From NCBI RefSeq assembly GCF_000300275.1, contig NZ_AMRN01000011.1:98893-162892 (forward strand): a stretch of DNA of 64,000 nucleotides, given 5' to 3'. The stretch is from Thalassospira profundimaris WP0211 (GTDB taxonomy: Bacteria; Pseudomonadota; Alphaproteobacteria; Rhodospirillales; Thalassospiraceae). Both the position numbers and the translations under genes were made by a program. Positions within the stretch are counted from its first letter, which is position 1. Every line of letters starts with the position of its first letter. The notes beneath the pieces were generated by a model. That model saw only the letters and a program-made list of their open reading frames with translations, was not told where the DNA came from and did no database searches. Shown one piece after another: positions 36,398-44,322 of the stretch.

Positions 36398-37399
36398 TTA
36401 GGTGGCACGCACGGCACCGGGGGATTTCCCCGTGGTGCGTTTAAACGCCCGGCTGAATGCCGCGACCGAGGCATAACCAAGACGATCGGCCACGTCATCC
36501 AAGGAAAGGTTTTCACGCCCGATCCATTGGCTGGCCAGACGCATGCGCAAGTTGGTCAGATATTGCTGCGGCGTTGATTTCGTCAGCTCGACAAATCGCT
36601 CGGCAAAGACAGACCGCGACACCCCCATTTCGGACGCCATATCCGCAACCGACCAGCTCCGCCCCGGCTCCTTATGCAGGGCTGCCAGAACACGCGCCAG
36701 CTTGGGATCACGGATCGCTTCCACCCAGCCGCATACATCACACCCCGTCTCGACCCAGCGCCGAAGGATTGCGGCGGCCACCACATCGGCAAGCCGGGTC
36801 AGGATCACGCCATATCCCGGCCGCTTGGCGCGAAGTTCTGCGGTCATCACATCAAGGATCGCCGGGATTTGCGGATCATGATCCGGCACCGTTTCGATAT
36901 GCATGATTTCCGGCTTGAGGTGGGCCAACGGATGCAGCCAGCCAAGATCAAATTCCATCGCACAGCTGAAAATCAGATTGTCCTTTGATCGGCACACATC
37001 GGCTTCGCAGGCGCGGATTTCAGATGCCGCATCACATAGCGGCGCCTTTTCAAACGCATCAATGCTGCGCATCGCAACGCCGTCCTGGCTATAAAGATCG
37101 TGAATGCCCGCACAGGGCAACAACACCGCATCCCCGCAGCCCAGAACATGGGTCGCACCACTTTTGGTCCGCAAATGGACCGTGCCCTGCCCGATGAAAT
37201 GAAACCAGGCGCGGCCATCGTCAACATCCTCGCCAAACCGCAAACCGAACGGGGCGGATATTTCGATGCGACGATAATCAAGGCCGCGTAACCGCACACC
37301 GGAAAGCAGTTCATTTACCATGTCATGACCGGCGGGATTGAACTGGCCTTCGATATGATCGGACGGGCTGTTTAGATCTGCATTTGCAATAAGCGACAT
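36398..37399 (-). CDS. AraC-family regulator with cupin_6 domain
   Basis: A 333-residue regulator. The N-terminal half is a cupin_6-type ligand domain (APFGLRFGEDVDDGRAWFHFIGQG and DAVLLPCAGIHDL), and the last 100 residues carry the tandem AraC helix-turn-helices ending GYASVAAFSRAFKRTTGKSPGAVR. It is divergent from a NepI-like exporter gene (107-base gap), a pairing repeated at 59.4-61.1 kb with a LysE exporter. It probably activates the exporter. Confidence 0.88.
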   Translation of the reverse strand: MSLIANADLNSPSDHIEGQFNPAGHDMVNELLSGVRLRGLDYRRIEISAPFGLRFGEDVDDGRAWFHFIGQGTVHLRTKSGATHVLGCGDAVLLPCAGIHDLYSQDGVAMRSIDAFEKAPLCDAASEIRACEADVCRSKDNLIFSCAMEFDLGWLHPLAHLKPEIMHIETVPDHDPQIPAILDVMTAELRAKRPGYGVILTRLADVVAAAILRRWVETGCDVCGWVEAIRDPKLARVLAALHKEPGRSWSVADMASEMGVSRSVFAERFVELTKSTPQQYLTNLRMRLASQWIGRENLSLDDVADRLGYASVAAFSRAFKRTTGKSPGAVRAT

Positions 37400-37506
37400 G
37401 ACATTCCGGACGATTGATCAATGAATAAAGACAAACTGTCATAGATCGTCCGAACGGTCCAGACTATTTTGGGTGCAATGCAAAACATCAACTCGAAGGA
37501 CTTCCC

Positions 37507-38724
37507 ATGAGTGAACCGCAATCCCGCCCCGACCAAGCCGTGGATCAAACCACTGCGCCCGCACCTGCTGCATGGGCCGCTGTGATTTCCATGACGCTTG
37601 GGGTATTCGGGCTGGTCACGGCCGAATTTTTGCCGGTCAGCCTGCTCACCCCAATGGCAGATGATCTGCGCATTACCGAAGGCATGGCCGGTCAGGCCAT
37701 GTCGGCCACCGCCGTTATGGCCCTGATCACCAGCCTTCTGACCGCGACCGTTACCCGCAAGATCGACCGCCGCTATGTTCTGCTTGGCTTTTCGGTTCTT
37801 CTGATTGCCGCGAACATCATGATCGCACAGGCCCCGAACTATGCCATCCTTCTGGCTGGCCGGGTCTTGCTGGGCGTTGCCCTTGGTGGTTTCTGGACGA
37901 TGTCGGCGGCCATCATCATGCGCCTTGTGCCGGAAAAGAACGTCCCGCGCGCCCTTGCCATCCTGTTTAGCGGCGTTTCCGCCGCCACCGTCTTTGCCGC
38001 CCCGCTCGGCAGCTATCTTGGCGATGTCATTGGCTGGCGCAATGTCTTTATGCTGGCGTCCCTGCTGGGTGTTCTGGCCCTTGTCGTTCAATTCGCAACG
38101 CTGCCCAAAATGCCACCGCGCGGGCGTGCGACCCTGCGCACCTTGATAGAGGTCATCAACCGCCCACGCATGAAATTCGGGCTGTTTTCACTGGTCCTGA
38201 TCATTACCGGCCATTTCGCGTTATTTACCTATGTCCGCCCGTTCCTTGAAAATGTCTCGGGTGTGACGACGGCGGGTGTCTCGGGCATTTTGCTGGGCTT
38301 TGGTGTCGCCAACTTTATCGGCACCTATGTTGGTGGCGCGCTGATTGCCCGCTCGCTGCGCATGACCATTGCGCTGATGCCGATGATCATGGGGCTGGCC
38401 GGGGTCGGCATGGTCGCCATTGATGGTGCGGTTGCCCCGACCACCGTGCTTGTTGCGATCTGGGGCATGGCCTTTGGCGGTGTGCCGGTCGCATGGTCGA
38501 CCTGGATCACGCGCACCGTGCCCGATGAGGCCGAAAGCGGCGGCGGACTTCTGGTCGCCGGTTTCCAGCTTGCCATTGCCACCGGTGCCGCAGTCGGCGG
38601 CCTTGTCTTTGACACCAGCGGCGCGCTTGGCGTCTTTACCATCGCCGGCTTCCTGCTTCTCGCCGCATCGATCATCGTAACCCTGGGCCTGCGAACCGCC
38701 CCTGTTCCCGCAAAACAGGGATAA
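37507..38724 (+). CDS. MFS exporter, NepI-like (purine ribonucleoside efflux family)
   Basis: A 405-residue MFS transporter with 12 membrane segments. Segments TAEFLPVSLLTPMADDL, GRVLLGVALGGFWTMSAAIIMRLVP, FAAPLGSYLGDVIGWRNVF and FTYVRPFLENVSG match the E. coli NepI pattern closely. NepI exports inosine and related ribonucleosides; the same substrate here is an inference by similarity. Divergent AraC gene upstream, terminator downstream. Confidence 0.82.
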   Translation: MSEPQSRPDQAVDQTTAPAPAAWAAVISMTLGVFGLVTAEFLPVSLLTPMADDLRITEGMAGQAMSATAVMALITSLLTATVTRKIDRRYVLLGFSVLLIAANIMIAQAPNYAILLAGRVLLGVALGGFWTMSAAIIMRLVPEKNVPRALAILFSGVSAATVFAAPLGSYLGDVIGWRNVFMLASLLGVLALVVQFATLPKMPPRGRATLRTLIEVINRPRMKFGLFSLVLIITGHFALFTYVRPFLENVSGVTTAGVSGILLGFGVANFIGTYVGGALIARSLRMTIALMPMIMGLAGVGMVAIDGAVAPTTVLVAIWGMAFGGVPVAWSTWITRTVPDEAESGGGLLVAGFQLAIATGAAVGGLVFDTSGALGVFTIAGFLLLAASIIVTLGLRTAPVPAKQG

Positions 38725-38767
38725 CAGCATCGCCCCAACCCCCACCGATGCCGCATCGGCCCAGCCC

Positions 38768-38800
38768 GCCCCGGCAGTTGAACGACTGCCGGGGCATTTC
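38768..38800 (+). terminator. Rho-independent terminator after the NepI-like gene
   Basis: GCCCCGGCAGT (38768-38778) pairs with ACTGCCGGGGC (38785-38795), followed by ATTTCTT. Confidence 0.78.
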
Positions 38801-38921
38801 TTACCCCCATCGCATCACCACCAAAATTACCCCCGGACACACCAAAGGGCAGCGAACCACCGCTGCCCTTATCGCGTTCTACCGACATCCATCTGCCACA
38901 ACGAACGCCCTCAACCCCGTC

Positions 38922-38941
38922 ATTCCCACGCAGGTGGGAAT
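38922..38941. repeat. REP-like palindromic element
   Basis: ATTCCCACGCAGGTGGGAAT is an inverted repeat with an ATTCCCAC/GTGGGAAT core. The wording matches a widespread short interspersed element (CATTCCCGCGCAGGCGGGAATCC type) of proteobacterial genomes. It lies between the NepI terminator and the defence island. Confidence 0.6.
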
Positions 38942-39165
38942 CCATGCACCAAAGAGTGCGGTCAAAACCAAAACCTAGGCCAATTTCCTGAGCCGGGCGG
39001 TTCAAACCCTCACGTCATGCACCCTATAAAACAGCTATAACCAAATAAAACGCGATCGTCCTAGGCGCTGCCACTTCCTCAGCCTCAGCTGTTTTCCTTA
39101 CAAGCACTCCACTAGCATTGACCTAAAAGCCATCCAATTTCGAAAACCTATAGCGCATTGATATT

Positions 39166-40056
39166 TTACAACATCCATGCCGGGTCTTCGTAAATTTCCG
39201 CATAGGATTCTACTGTAATAAATCTCATTCCCAATCGCTCGAAGAACGCCTTTCTATTAAGGCTATTCTGGCTTTTCTTCTCAACGAACCATGTTTCACC
39301 GCTTTGTATCGAAGCAATCTTTTGTAATTTAGCACGCTCTAAGAAAAGCCAACGCATAAAGTTCTCGTCTTTCCCAAAGCTAAACCCAAAGATTAGTACA
39401 GGGGAAAAAAACAATATGTCGAGCCATGTATCTGAACCTTGCCAATCAATAGCACCGAGCTTTTTTCGCGCACGCAGACTATTTTCAACACTGTAAACCC
39501 AAGCTCGAGCGCGCTGCACAGCTCCCATATAGTGCGTGAGTCCAAGCCGAATGCTCCGCCTGTATCGCATCATGCCATGTGCATGCCATATCGCGAACTC
39601 CTCACGTGGGCGCAAAATTCTTCTATCTGAAAAGTAAGAACTCCAAGGGTAGAAGTCTGTAAACCCCTTGGACGAACGATAGAAGTCGGCATTTATGGAT
39701 CGAGAAAAATTTTCGTCAAAATTTACAGTCACTATGGGTCGTTTATTTCGCAAGGCCCAATTAGCAATACGCTCGTGGTGCCGCGTCGGTTGCCATGTTT
39801 TCATTAGATCGCAGAATTCACTTTGAAGCGTCTCACGATCTTCGTAAGGCTTTGCCAAATCGAGAATGTCGAAGAACTCCGTATTCGACATCTCCTCGCG
39901 CTCTGAACTTGTAAACTCTAAGCCTTGCCTTCTTGCTAGTTTATCAAGAAGACCATCCCAGTTCGATGTGCCATTTCCACCGTGAATATTAATTCCGTTT
40001 CCAATCAGCAAAGCTGGTTTTTCTTGTGACGATAGTGCGCTCTTTAGCGAAACCAT
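39166..40056 (-). CDS. SIR2-like domain protein, probable NADase effector
   Basis: A 296-residue SIR2-like protein. NAD-site motifs are in place: LLIGNGIN (Gly19-Asn23), TVNFDENF (Asn112, Asp114), the catalytic-type histidine in WHAHG (His158/His160) and GFSFGKDENF (224-233). Bacterial SIR2-like proteins in defence loci degrade NAD+ to stop phage growth; that activity is inferred here. GAGGGAG precedes the ATG. It is the last gene of a four-gene operon downstream of hamA, hamB and a DCL-family gene, with a nine-base gap to the latter. Base composition is AT-rich like its partners. No second effector domain is visible. Confidence 0.78.
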   Translation of the reverse strand: MVSLKSALSSQEKPALLIGNGINIHGGNGTSNWDGLLDKLARRQGLEFTSSEREEMSNTEFFDILDLAKPYEDRETLQSEFCDLMKTWQPTRHHERIANWALRNKRPIVTVNFDENFSRSINADFYRSSKGFTDFYPWSSYFSDRRILRPREEFAIWHAHGMMRYRRSIRLGLTHYMGAVQRARAWVYSVENSLRARKKLGAIDWQGSDTWLDILFFSPVLIFGFSFGKDENFMRWLFLERAKLQKIASIQSGETWFVEKKSQNSLNRKAFFERLGMRFITVESYAEIYEDPAWML

Positions 40057-40065
40057 GCTCCCTCA

Positions 40066-40356
40066 CTATACGCAGCTTTTATAGGAGAAACGCTCCTCAG
40101 TACCGTCCAAGCGCCTCACCCAAAAGCATCGAGTTCCATAGTCAGCCCGACGCACAAAAAAATGGTCAACACCGTCCCCAAACTTGTCATTGGCGTCAGG
40201 ATGGTTCTTCAAGGCATCCCTGAGAAAATTCTCATCGTCTCTCGACACACGCTCTTCCAAAGCATAGCTGTTAAGCATAACTCTTAGGTATTCAAGAGCA
40301 TCACCTTTTTTTGCAAAATCCACTTCACCGATTTTTACTGGCGTCGCTTTAGCCAT
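40066..40356 (-). CDS. DUF3223 / DCL family protein
   Basis: A 96-residue protein: after a short lead, the segment ALEYLRVMLNSYALEERVS is followed by DENFLRDALKNHPDANDKFGDGVDHFFVRR, CFWVRRLDGTEERFSYKSCV at the end. This is the DUF3223 pattern, shared with plant DCL proteins and the C-terminus of plant Pol V, where it is linked to RNA processing. The role in bacteria is unknown. The ATG at 40356 overlaps the hamB stop by one base (TGATG), so it is translationally coupled. A TTG one codon upstream is an alternative start. Confidence 0.8.
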   Translation of the reverse strand: MAKATPVKIGEVDFAKKGDALEYLRVMLNSYALEERVSRDDENFLRDALKNHPDANDKFGDGVDHFFVRRADYGTRCFWVRRLDGTEERFSYKSCV

Positions 40357-42980
40357 CAACTATTCTCCGCATTTAAGTCGAATGAATTCTCCAGTCTTTT
40401 CTGCTCAGTTACCCTACGAATTTCACGTTTTACAAGTGCAGGAAGGTCCAATCCCTCCCATTCCCCGCCAACAAGTATATTTAGAACCTCCATCTCCCCC
40501 AAATCACTACGGACTATATAATTACTCAGCTCAATTGAACTAGTTCGAGAAAGACCCATACCAATTAAACTAATCAAAGTTCTCGTACTTACGCCAAATT
40601 CCAAAAATAGATCGTAAGGAAATTCATCCGGGAATTCTTTTGAAATACCCTTTTCTTGAAAATGTTGCCTCAATACAGATAAATATGCCCCAAGATACTT
40701 AGGAGCGAGAAATCTTGCTATCTCTTCCACAGAAGCCATCGTTTCTCGAATGAACCTTGCATACGGGAGCTCCTCATCAGACTGATATTTCGGTTTAGCT
40801 CGTTCTCGCTTTAACCTCGCGGCAATCATCTGCCCAAGAGTTCTTCCGCGCATCCAATCCCATGTAGTCAAGGCGCACGGGAGAACACGTTTCTCCGGAG
40901 CAAATACTGGGGCCAAGCAAAGGTTGATTATGTCAAATATGACAACAAACCGATCGACCGAATCACTATCTTCCGGTGGGATTGGGAGAAATAAAGTTGC
41001 ATCTCTTCCATCGTTTCGAAAGAAATTCATCAACCTTTGGAGAGCAACAATAGAAATGCCTGGATTTGCGTCGACAATAGCTTGCGAAACGTCGATCGCT
41101 TCTAGAGACGGCTTGATTAACTCTTCGAGTTCGCCCGCCATTTTCTTAGTTAACTTTTTTATGGGTGGAGCATCCCTCAACGAACCTTCCCGATACTGCC
41201 AACTCATAAGATACGCAGCAACATGCTCAAGCTTTCCGTTTACAGACGCGGTTTCCATGTCCACACGTTTAGAGAGATATTCAGAGAGGTCATTAAACTG
41301 TTCGAGTACCTGATCAGTCTCACGTTTTATAGGATAAGCAGTCTTTTTCGGAAGACCTCGCGGCCATACTTCCCGCTTACTCACATCCACGCATACGATA
41401 TTTCCATAAAAATCTGCTCCCCAACGACCGGCTCTGCCAGCTAGATTCCAAAAATCCTGTGGCGACATATCTTGCCGCAGACCTTTCTTTGGGCCTCTTA
41501 TTATGATCGTTCGGCATGCGAGATTAACCCCCTCTATCAAAGTTGAAGTTGACACGAGAAAGCGAATCTTGCCGGAAGTAAAAAGACGCTCTATTTCCTC
41601 CCTAAGAAGAGAAGGCATATTCCCATAATGGAAAGCCACGCCGCGCTTGACTAGATGAACCAACTGGAACTTCGGATGAATTACTTTTTCGCAGAACTCA
41701 GAAAGATCAGCGAGTTCTTGGTCCTCTTCAAACACGTCGTTGGAAAGCCCGTCATAGATTAACGCTGCAACACGCTCTGCTGAATCTGCCGTATTGACAT
41801 AAACAAGTGTCCCTACTGTCTTCTTACCCAACGCAAGAGCAACGAACGCAATGCGCTTCCTTACACAAGTGGGCCTGTCATACAGCGAAAACGAACCTAA
41901 TGGCCTCTTCCCCTCTTCGGTAGCAAGTGAAAGCGTCCACTCCTTGGTTTTTCCACTTACTTGCTCCGCTACCAAAAGATTCTGCATTACGGTGGCTGTG
42001 TTACTTGGAACGACCGATGTGGCAACTCCGTCAGGTGCTTCCTCCAGCAAAACTTCCGGGTTATCACTATGAGGACTTAAAAATACTAACCTGCATGTGC
42101 TATTTGCACGAACAACTCTTTCAATACTGTCTTGAAGAATTACTCCCCGGCGCTCATCCGATAATTTTTGCGCCTCATCGACTATTGCGTAATCAAAAGA
42201 ATGTGGCTCTTTTCCTGCATTCAAAAATATATGAAGTCGCTCTTGGGTGAATACCGCAATGAACGGTTCTGAGTGAAACCCCTCATCATTGATTGGCAAT
42301 GAGGTAACTTTGAGAGAGTTCAAACCGTGGTTTAATTTGAGTTGATTCAGTTGCCGCTCAACCTCCGAAACGAGAGCACGAGTAGGCGCAATGAATACTG
42401 AAGACTTTGCATTGCCAGATGCATGCTGGAGCAACAACCAGTTCAAGACTGCATACGTTTTACCAGCGGCAGTTGGAGCGGTCGCGGAAAGCCAGCGTGA
42501 TGAGGCGAGTTTTGCCCATAACTCCGTCTGAAATCTATTGCCTAGAATTGATTTTTTTTCGTTAAGAAAAATCTCTGAGTGCAACCGTCTCCTAGTAAGG
42601 AGTAGCTGCTCCATTTTGCCAATTCTATGCTCAAGTTCAGGCCGCAATAACTCGCGATCTTGGGCTAACTGAACCGCCCTGTGGTTGGATAGCCTAGCAA
42701 GGATTAAACCGCCAGCATCTTGATAAATCGGTTCACCCGAAAAACAAACTGCAGCTTCGGCCACCATCAAAGCGTACTCTTGCGGCTCTCTATCTGCACT
42801 TTCTGCGAGAATACTTGCCGCAAAAAGAAGCCTCCTCCAGTCATGAGAACACGAAAGATTTTCACATCGGATTGTATCTTCTCCGAAGCTTAGAGCCGCT
42901 GACCATAGTCTAAGATCGCCAAAGCTTTCTTTGATTCCATCTGGTCCGATCAACCATTTCTGAATTTCATCGAGACTCAC
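40356..42980 (-). CDS. hamB: Hachiman helicase HamB (Ski2-like superfamily 2)
   Basis: An 874-residue DNA/RNA helicase. Motif I is ATAPTAAGKT (166-175), Ia APTRALVSEV, II DEAQ (268-271), V STSTLIEGVNL (477-487) and VI AGRAGRWG (514-521), all intact. The N-terminal 160 residues are helical, and the C-terminal 300 residues carry a Ski2-type accessory region. Next to a DUF1837 gene, such a helicase defines Hachiman, in which HamB is thought to sense damaged or phage DNA and release HamA nuclease. The GTG start lies one base after the hamA stop. The gene is AT-rich relative to flanking genes, which fits horizontal gain. Confidence 0.88.
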   Translation of the reverse strand: MSLDEIQKWLIGPDGIKESFGDLRLWSAALSFGEDTIRCENLSCSHDWRRLLFAASILAESADREPQEYALMVAEAAVCFSGEPIYQDAGGLILARLSNHRAVQLAQDRELLRPELEHRIGKMEQLLLTRRRLHSEIFLNEKKSILGNRFQTELWAKLASSRWLSATAPTAAGKTYAVLNWLLLQHASGNAKSSVFIAPTRALVSEVERQLNQLKLNHGLNSLKVTSLPINDEGFHSEPFIAVFTQERLHIFLNAGKEPHSFDYAIVDEAQKLSDERRGVILQDSIERVVRANSTCRLVFLSPHSDNPEVLLEEAPDGVATSVVPSNTATVMQNLLVAEQVSGKTKEWTLSLATEEGKRPLGSFSLYDRPTCVRKRIAFVALALGKKTVGTLVYVNTADSAERVAALIYDGLSNDVFEEDQELADLSEFCEKVIHPKFQLVHLVKRGVAFHYGNMPSLLREEIERLFTSGKIRFLVSTSTLIEGVNLACRTIIIRGPKKGLRQDMSPQDFWNLAGRAGRWGADFYGNIVCVDVSKREVWPRGLPKKTAYPIKRETDQVLEQFNDLSEYLSKRVDMETASVNGKLEHVAAYLMSWQYREGSLRDAPPIKKLTKKMAGELEELIKPSLEAIDVSQAIVDANPGISIVALQRLMNFFRNDGRDATLFLPIPPEDSDSVDRFVVIFDIINLCLAPVFAPEKRVLPCALTTWDWMRGRTLGQMIAARLKRERAKPKYQSDEELPYARFIRETMASVEEIARFLAPKYLGAYLSVLRQHFQEKGISKEFPDEFPYDLFLEFGVSTRTLISLIGMGLSRTSSIELSNYIVRSDLGEMEVLNILVGGEWEGLDLPALVKREIRRVTEQKRLENSFDLNAENS

Positions 42981-42981
42981 A

Positions 42982-44001
42982 CTAACTCTCCAAGAGATTC
43001 AAAAAATATGTTCGAAATTCCTCGACAGTACGCATCGGAACACAGATAAAAATAAGTTCATAAGAGGCGATATTTTCTTCACCTATTCGTTTCTTGATTT
43101 GCTTCATCCAATTGGGAAGCTGCGCTTTGAGTTCTGCTTCAAGCTTCTCGTTGTCGGTATTCTTACCGTCCTCCAAATATGCTGCTGAGTCGAAGCCAAT
43201 AAGAGCAATCCCGCAGTGCTTCACTTGCAGGGAATGATTATCATCAAGATCAAAGTATTTCTTTAAGCCTTCGGTTATCTTCGGATCATCGAAGCTCGAA
43301 AACTCGTTGATTAGAAAAACATCCTGAGACCGTGCGGCATCACTTCCATCTGGCTCAAGAAGGAACGGTGCTAATGATTTTAGACAGTCACGAACTGCAG
43401 CAGAAGAATCTCCGTATAGCTTGGACTCCCCCCAATATATACCAAGTCCTACACCATCAATTCCTTGCGCGTACACTCCATCAGCGCCATGATAATGCAT
43501 CTCAGTAGACGTTTTCAGACTCATCTTGCATATGATCTGACTAAGGCCAAAAACAGCCTCTGCGAATGCAAAAAGCAGTAATTCGCCACCTTCTCCACTT
43601 TTGGCTAAACTAGTGAATAGTCCCCTCGCTTCTCTCTCAAGCTTGGACAGAAGAGCAGTAGAATTCGTCTCTTCAAGATACTTCTTAGCTTCATCGATAC
43701 GCTTTCGCGGAATTGCATAATCTACAACCCTATCTCTAAGAAACTCCGCAAGAGGCTTATATCTAACTTTTCCGTTCGCATCGATTTGTAGACGGTAGCA
43801 GTGTAGCCTCGTTTTAGTATCCTTGATTCCCGTCGGCACCCCGAACTCTCTTAAATGGACGTCCGTGACTTTTTTGCCCTTCCGTATTGTGCCGGATAGC
43901 AGGTTGAAAACATCGCCCGAATCTTCATCTTTTTGTATTTCTTCGGTCATACAACGGCAATCGTAGTTAACGACATGAGAACCATCTAAAGTAGCATTCA
44001 T
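42982..44001 (-). CDS. hamA: Hachiman nuclease HamA (DUF1837)
   Basis: A 339-residue DUF1837 protein. The nuclease core is visible as GEGGELLLF (Glu140), ICKMSLKT, HGADGVYA (Asp174) and WGESKLY (Glu192, Lys194), a PD-(D/E)xK-type arrangement. HamA is the nuclease partner of the HamB helicase in Hachiman anti-phage defence. The start at 44001 has no strong ribosome site; Met18 (43950) is possible but would drop residues that look like part of the domain. First gene of the operon hamA-hamB-DCL-SIR2. Confidence 0.88.
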   Translation of the reverse strand: MNATLDGSHVVNYDCRCMTEEIQKDEDSGDVFNLLSGTIRKGKKVTDVHLREFGVPTGIKDTKTRLHCYRLQIDANGKVRYKPLAEFLRDRVVDYAIPRKRIDEAKKYLEETNSTALLSKLEREARGLFTSLAKSGEGGELLLFAFAEAVFGLSQIICKMSLKTSTEMHYHGADGVYAQGIDGVGLGIYWGESKLYGDSSAAVRDCLKSLAPFLLEPDGSDAARSQDVFLINEFSSFDDPKITEGLKKYFDLDDNHSLQVKHCGIALIGFDSAAYLEDGKNTDNEKLEAELKAQLPNWMKQIKKRIGEENIASYELIFICVPMRTVEEFRTYFLNLLES

Positions 44002-44322
44002 AAGTCTGTATCAGAAGAAATTTCTCGTGATTGCGATCAATCAAAATTCGACTCAACCCATTGAGATAATCAATCCAAAGATGAATACCTATTCTCACTC
44101 AAGACTGCTCAAAGGCATTTACGCACAAACAACGATGGGAACTTAACCGATCAACAAAATTTATATGACTTTCAGGCCCCTCTTTGCTCCGACTGAAATG
44201 ATGGGTATCGTTAGATCACCCTCCCCCCCCAAAAGAAAACCCCGGCACATTTCAGTACCGGGGCAAGTCGTGTCGTTTGGAGGTAGACAGGGTTTTTGGC
44301 CCTTGGGAGTCTCAGAGAGACA
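44002..44322. other. Intergenic region at the right edge of the defence island
   Basis: About 320 bases between hamA and the convergent end of gguC upstream of it. The first 160 bases are AT-rich and must hold the hamA promoter; I cannot place it with confidence. A terminator for gguC lies at 44229-44263. No tRNA, integrase remnant or repeated end was seen. Confidence 0.5.
44229..44263 (-). terminator. Rho-independent terminator after gguC
   Basis: CCCCGGCAC pairs with GTACCGGGG with one mismatch. On the minus strand it is followed by TTTTCTTTTGG. It lies about 60 bases beyond the gguC stop. Confidence 0.78.

Larger units (their letters stand above)
38725..39165. other. Intergenic region at the left edge of the defence island
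   Basis: This 440-base stretch holds the NepI-like terminator and a REP-like palindrome in its left half. From about 39010 the composition becomes visibly AT-richer, continuing into the SIR2-like gene. I see no tRNA, integrase fragment or clear attachment repeat, and no recognisable terminator for the island operon. Confidence 0.5.

Noticed and set aside
38725..39165. Attachment site or tRNA at the defence-island edge
   Set aside because: No tRNA-like sequence and no direct repeat shared with 44002-44322 could be found by eye.
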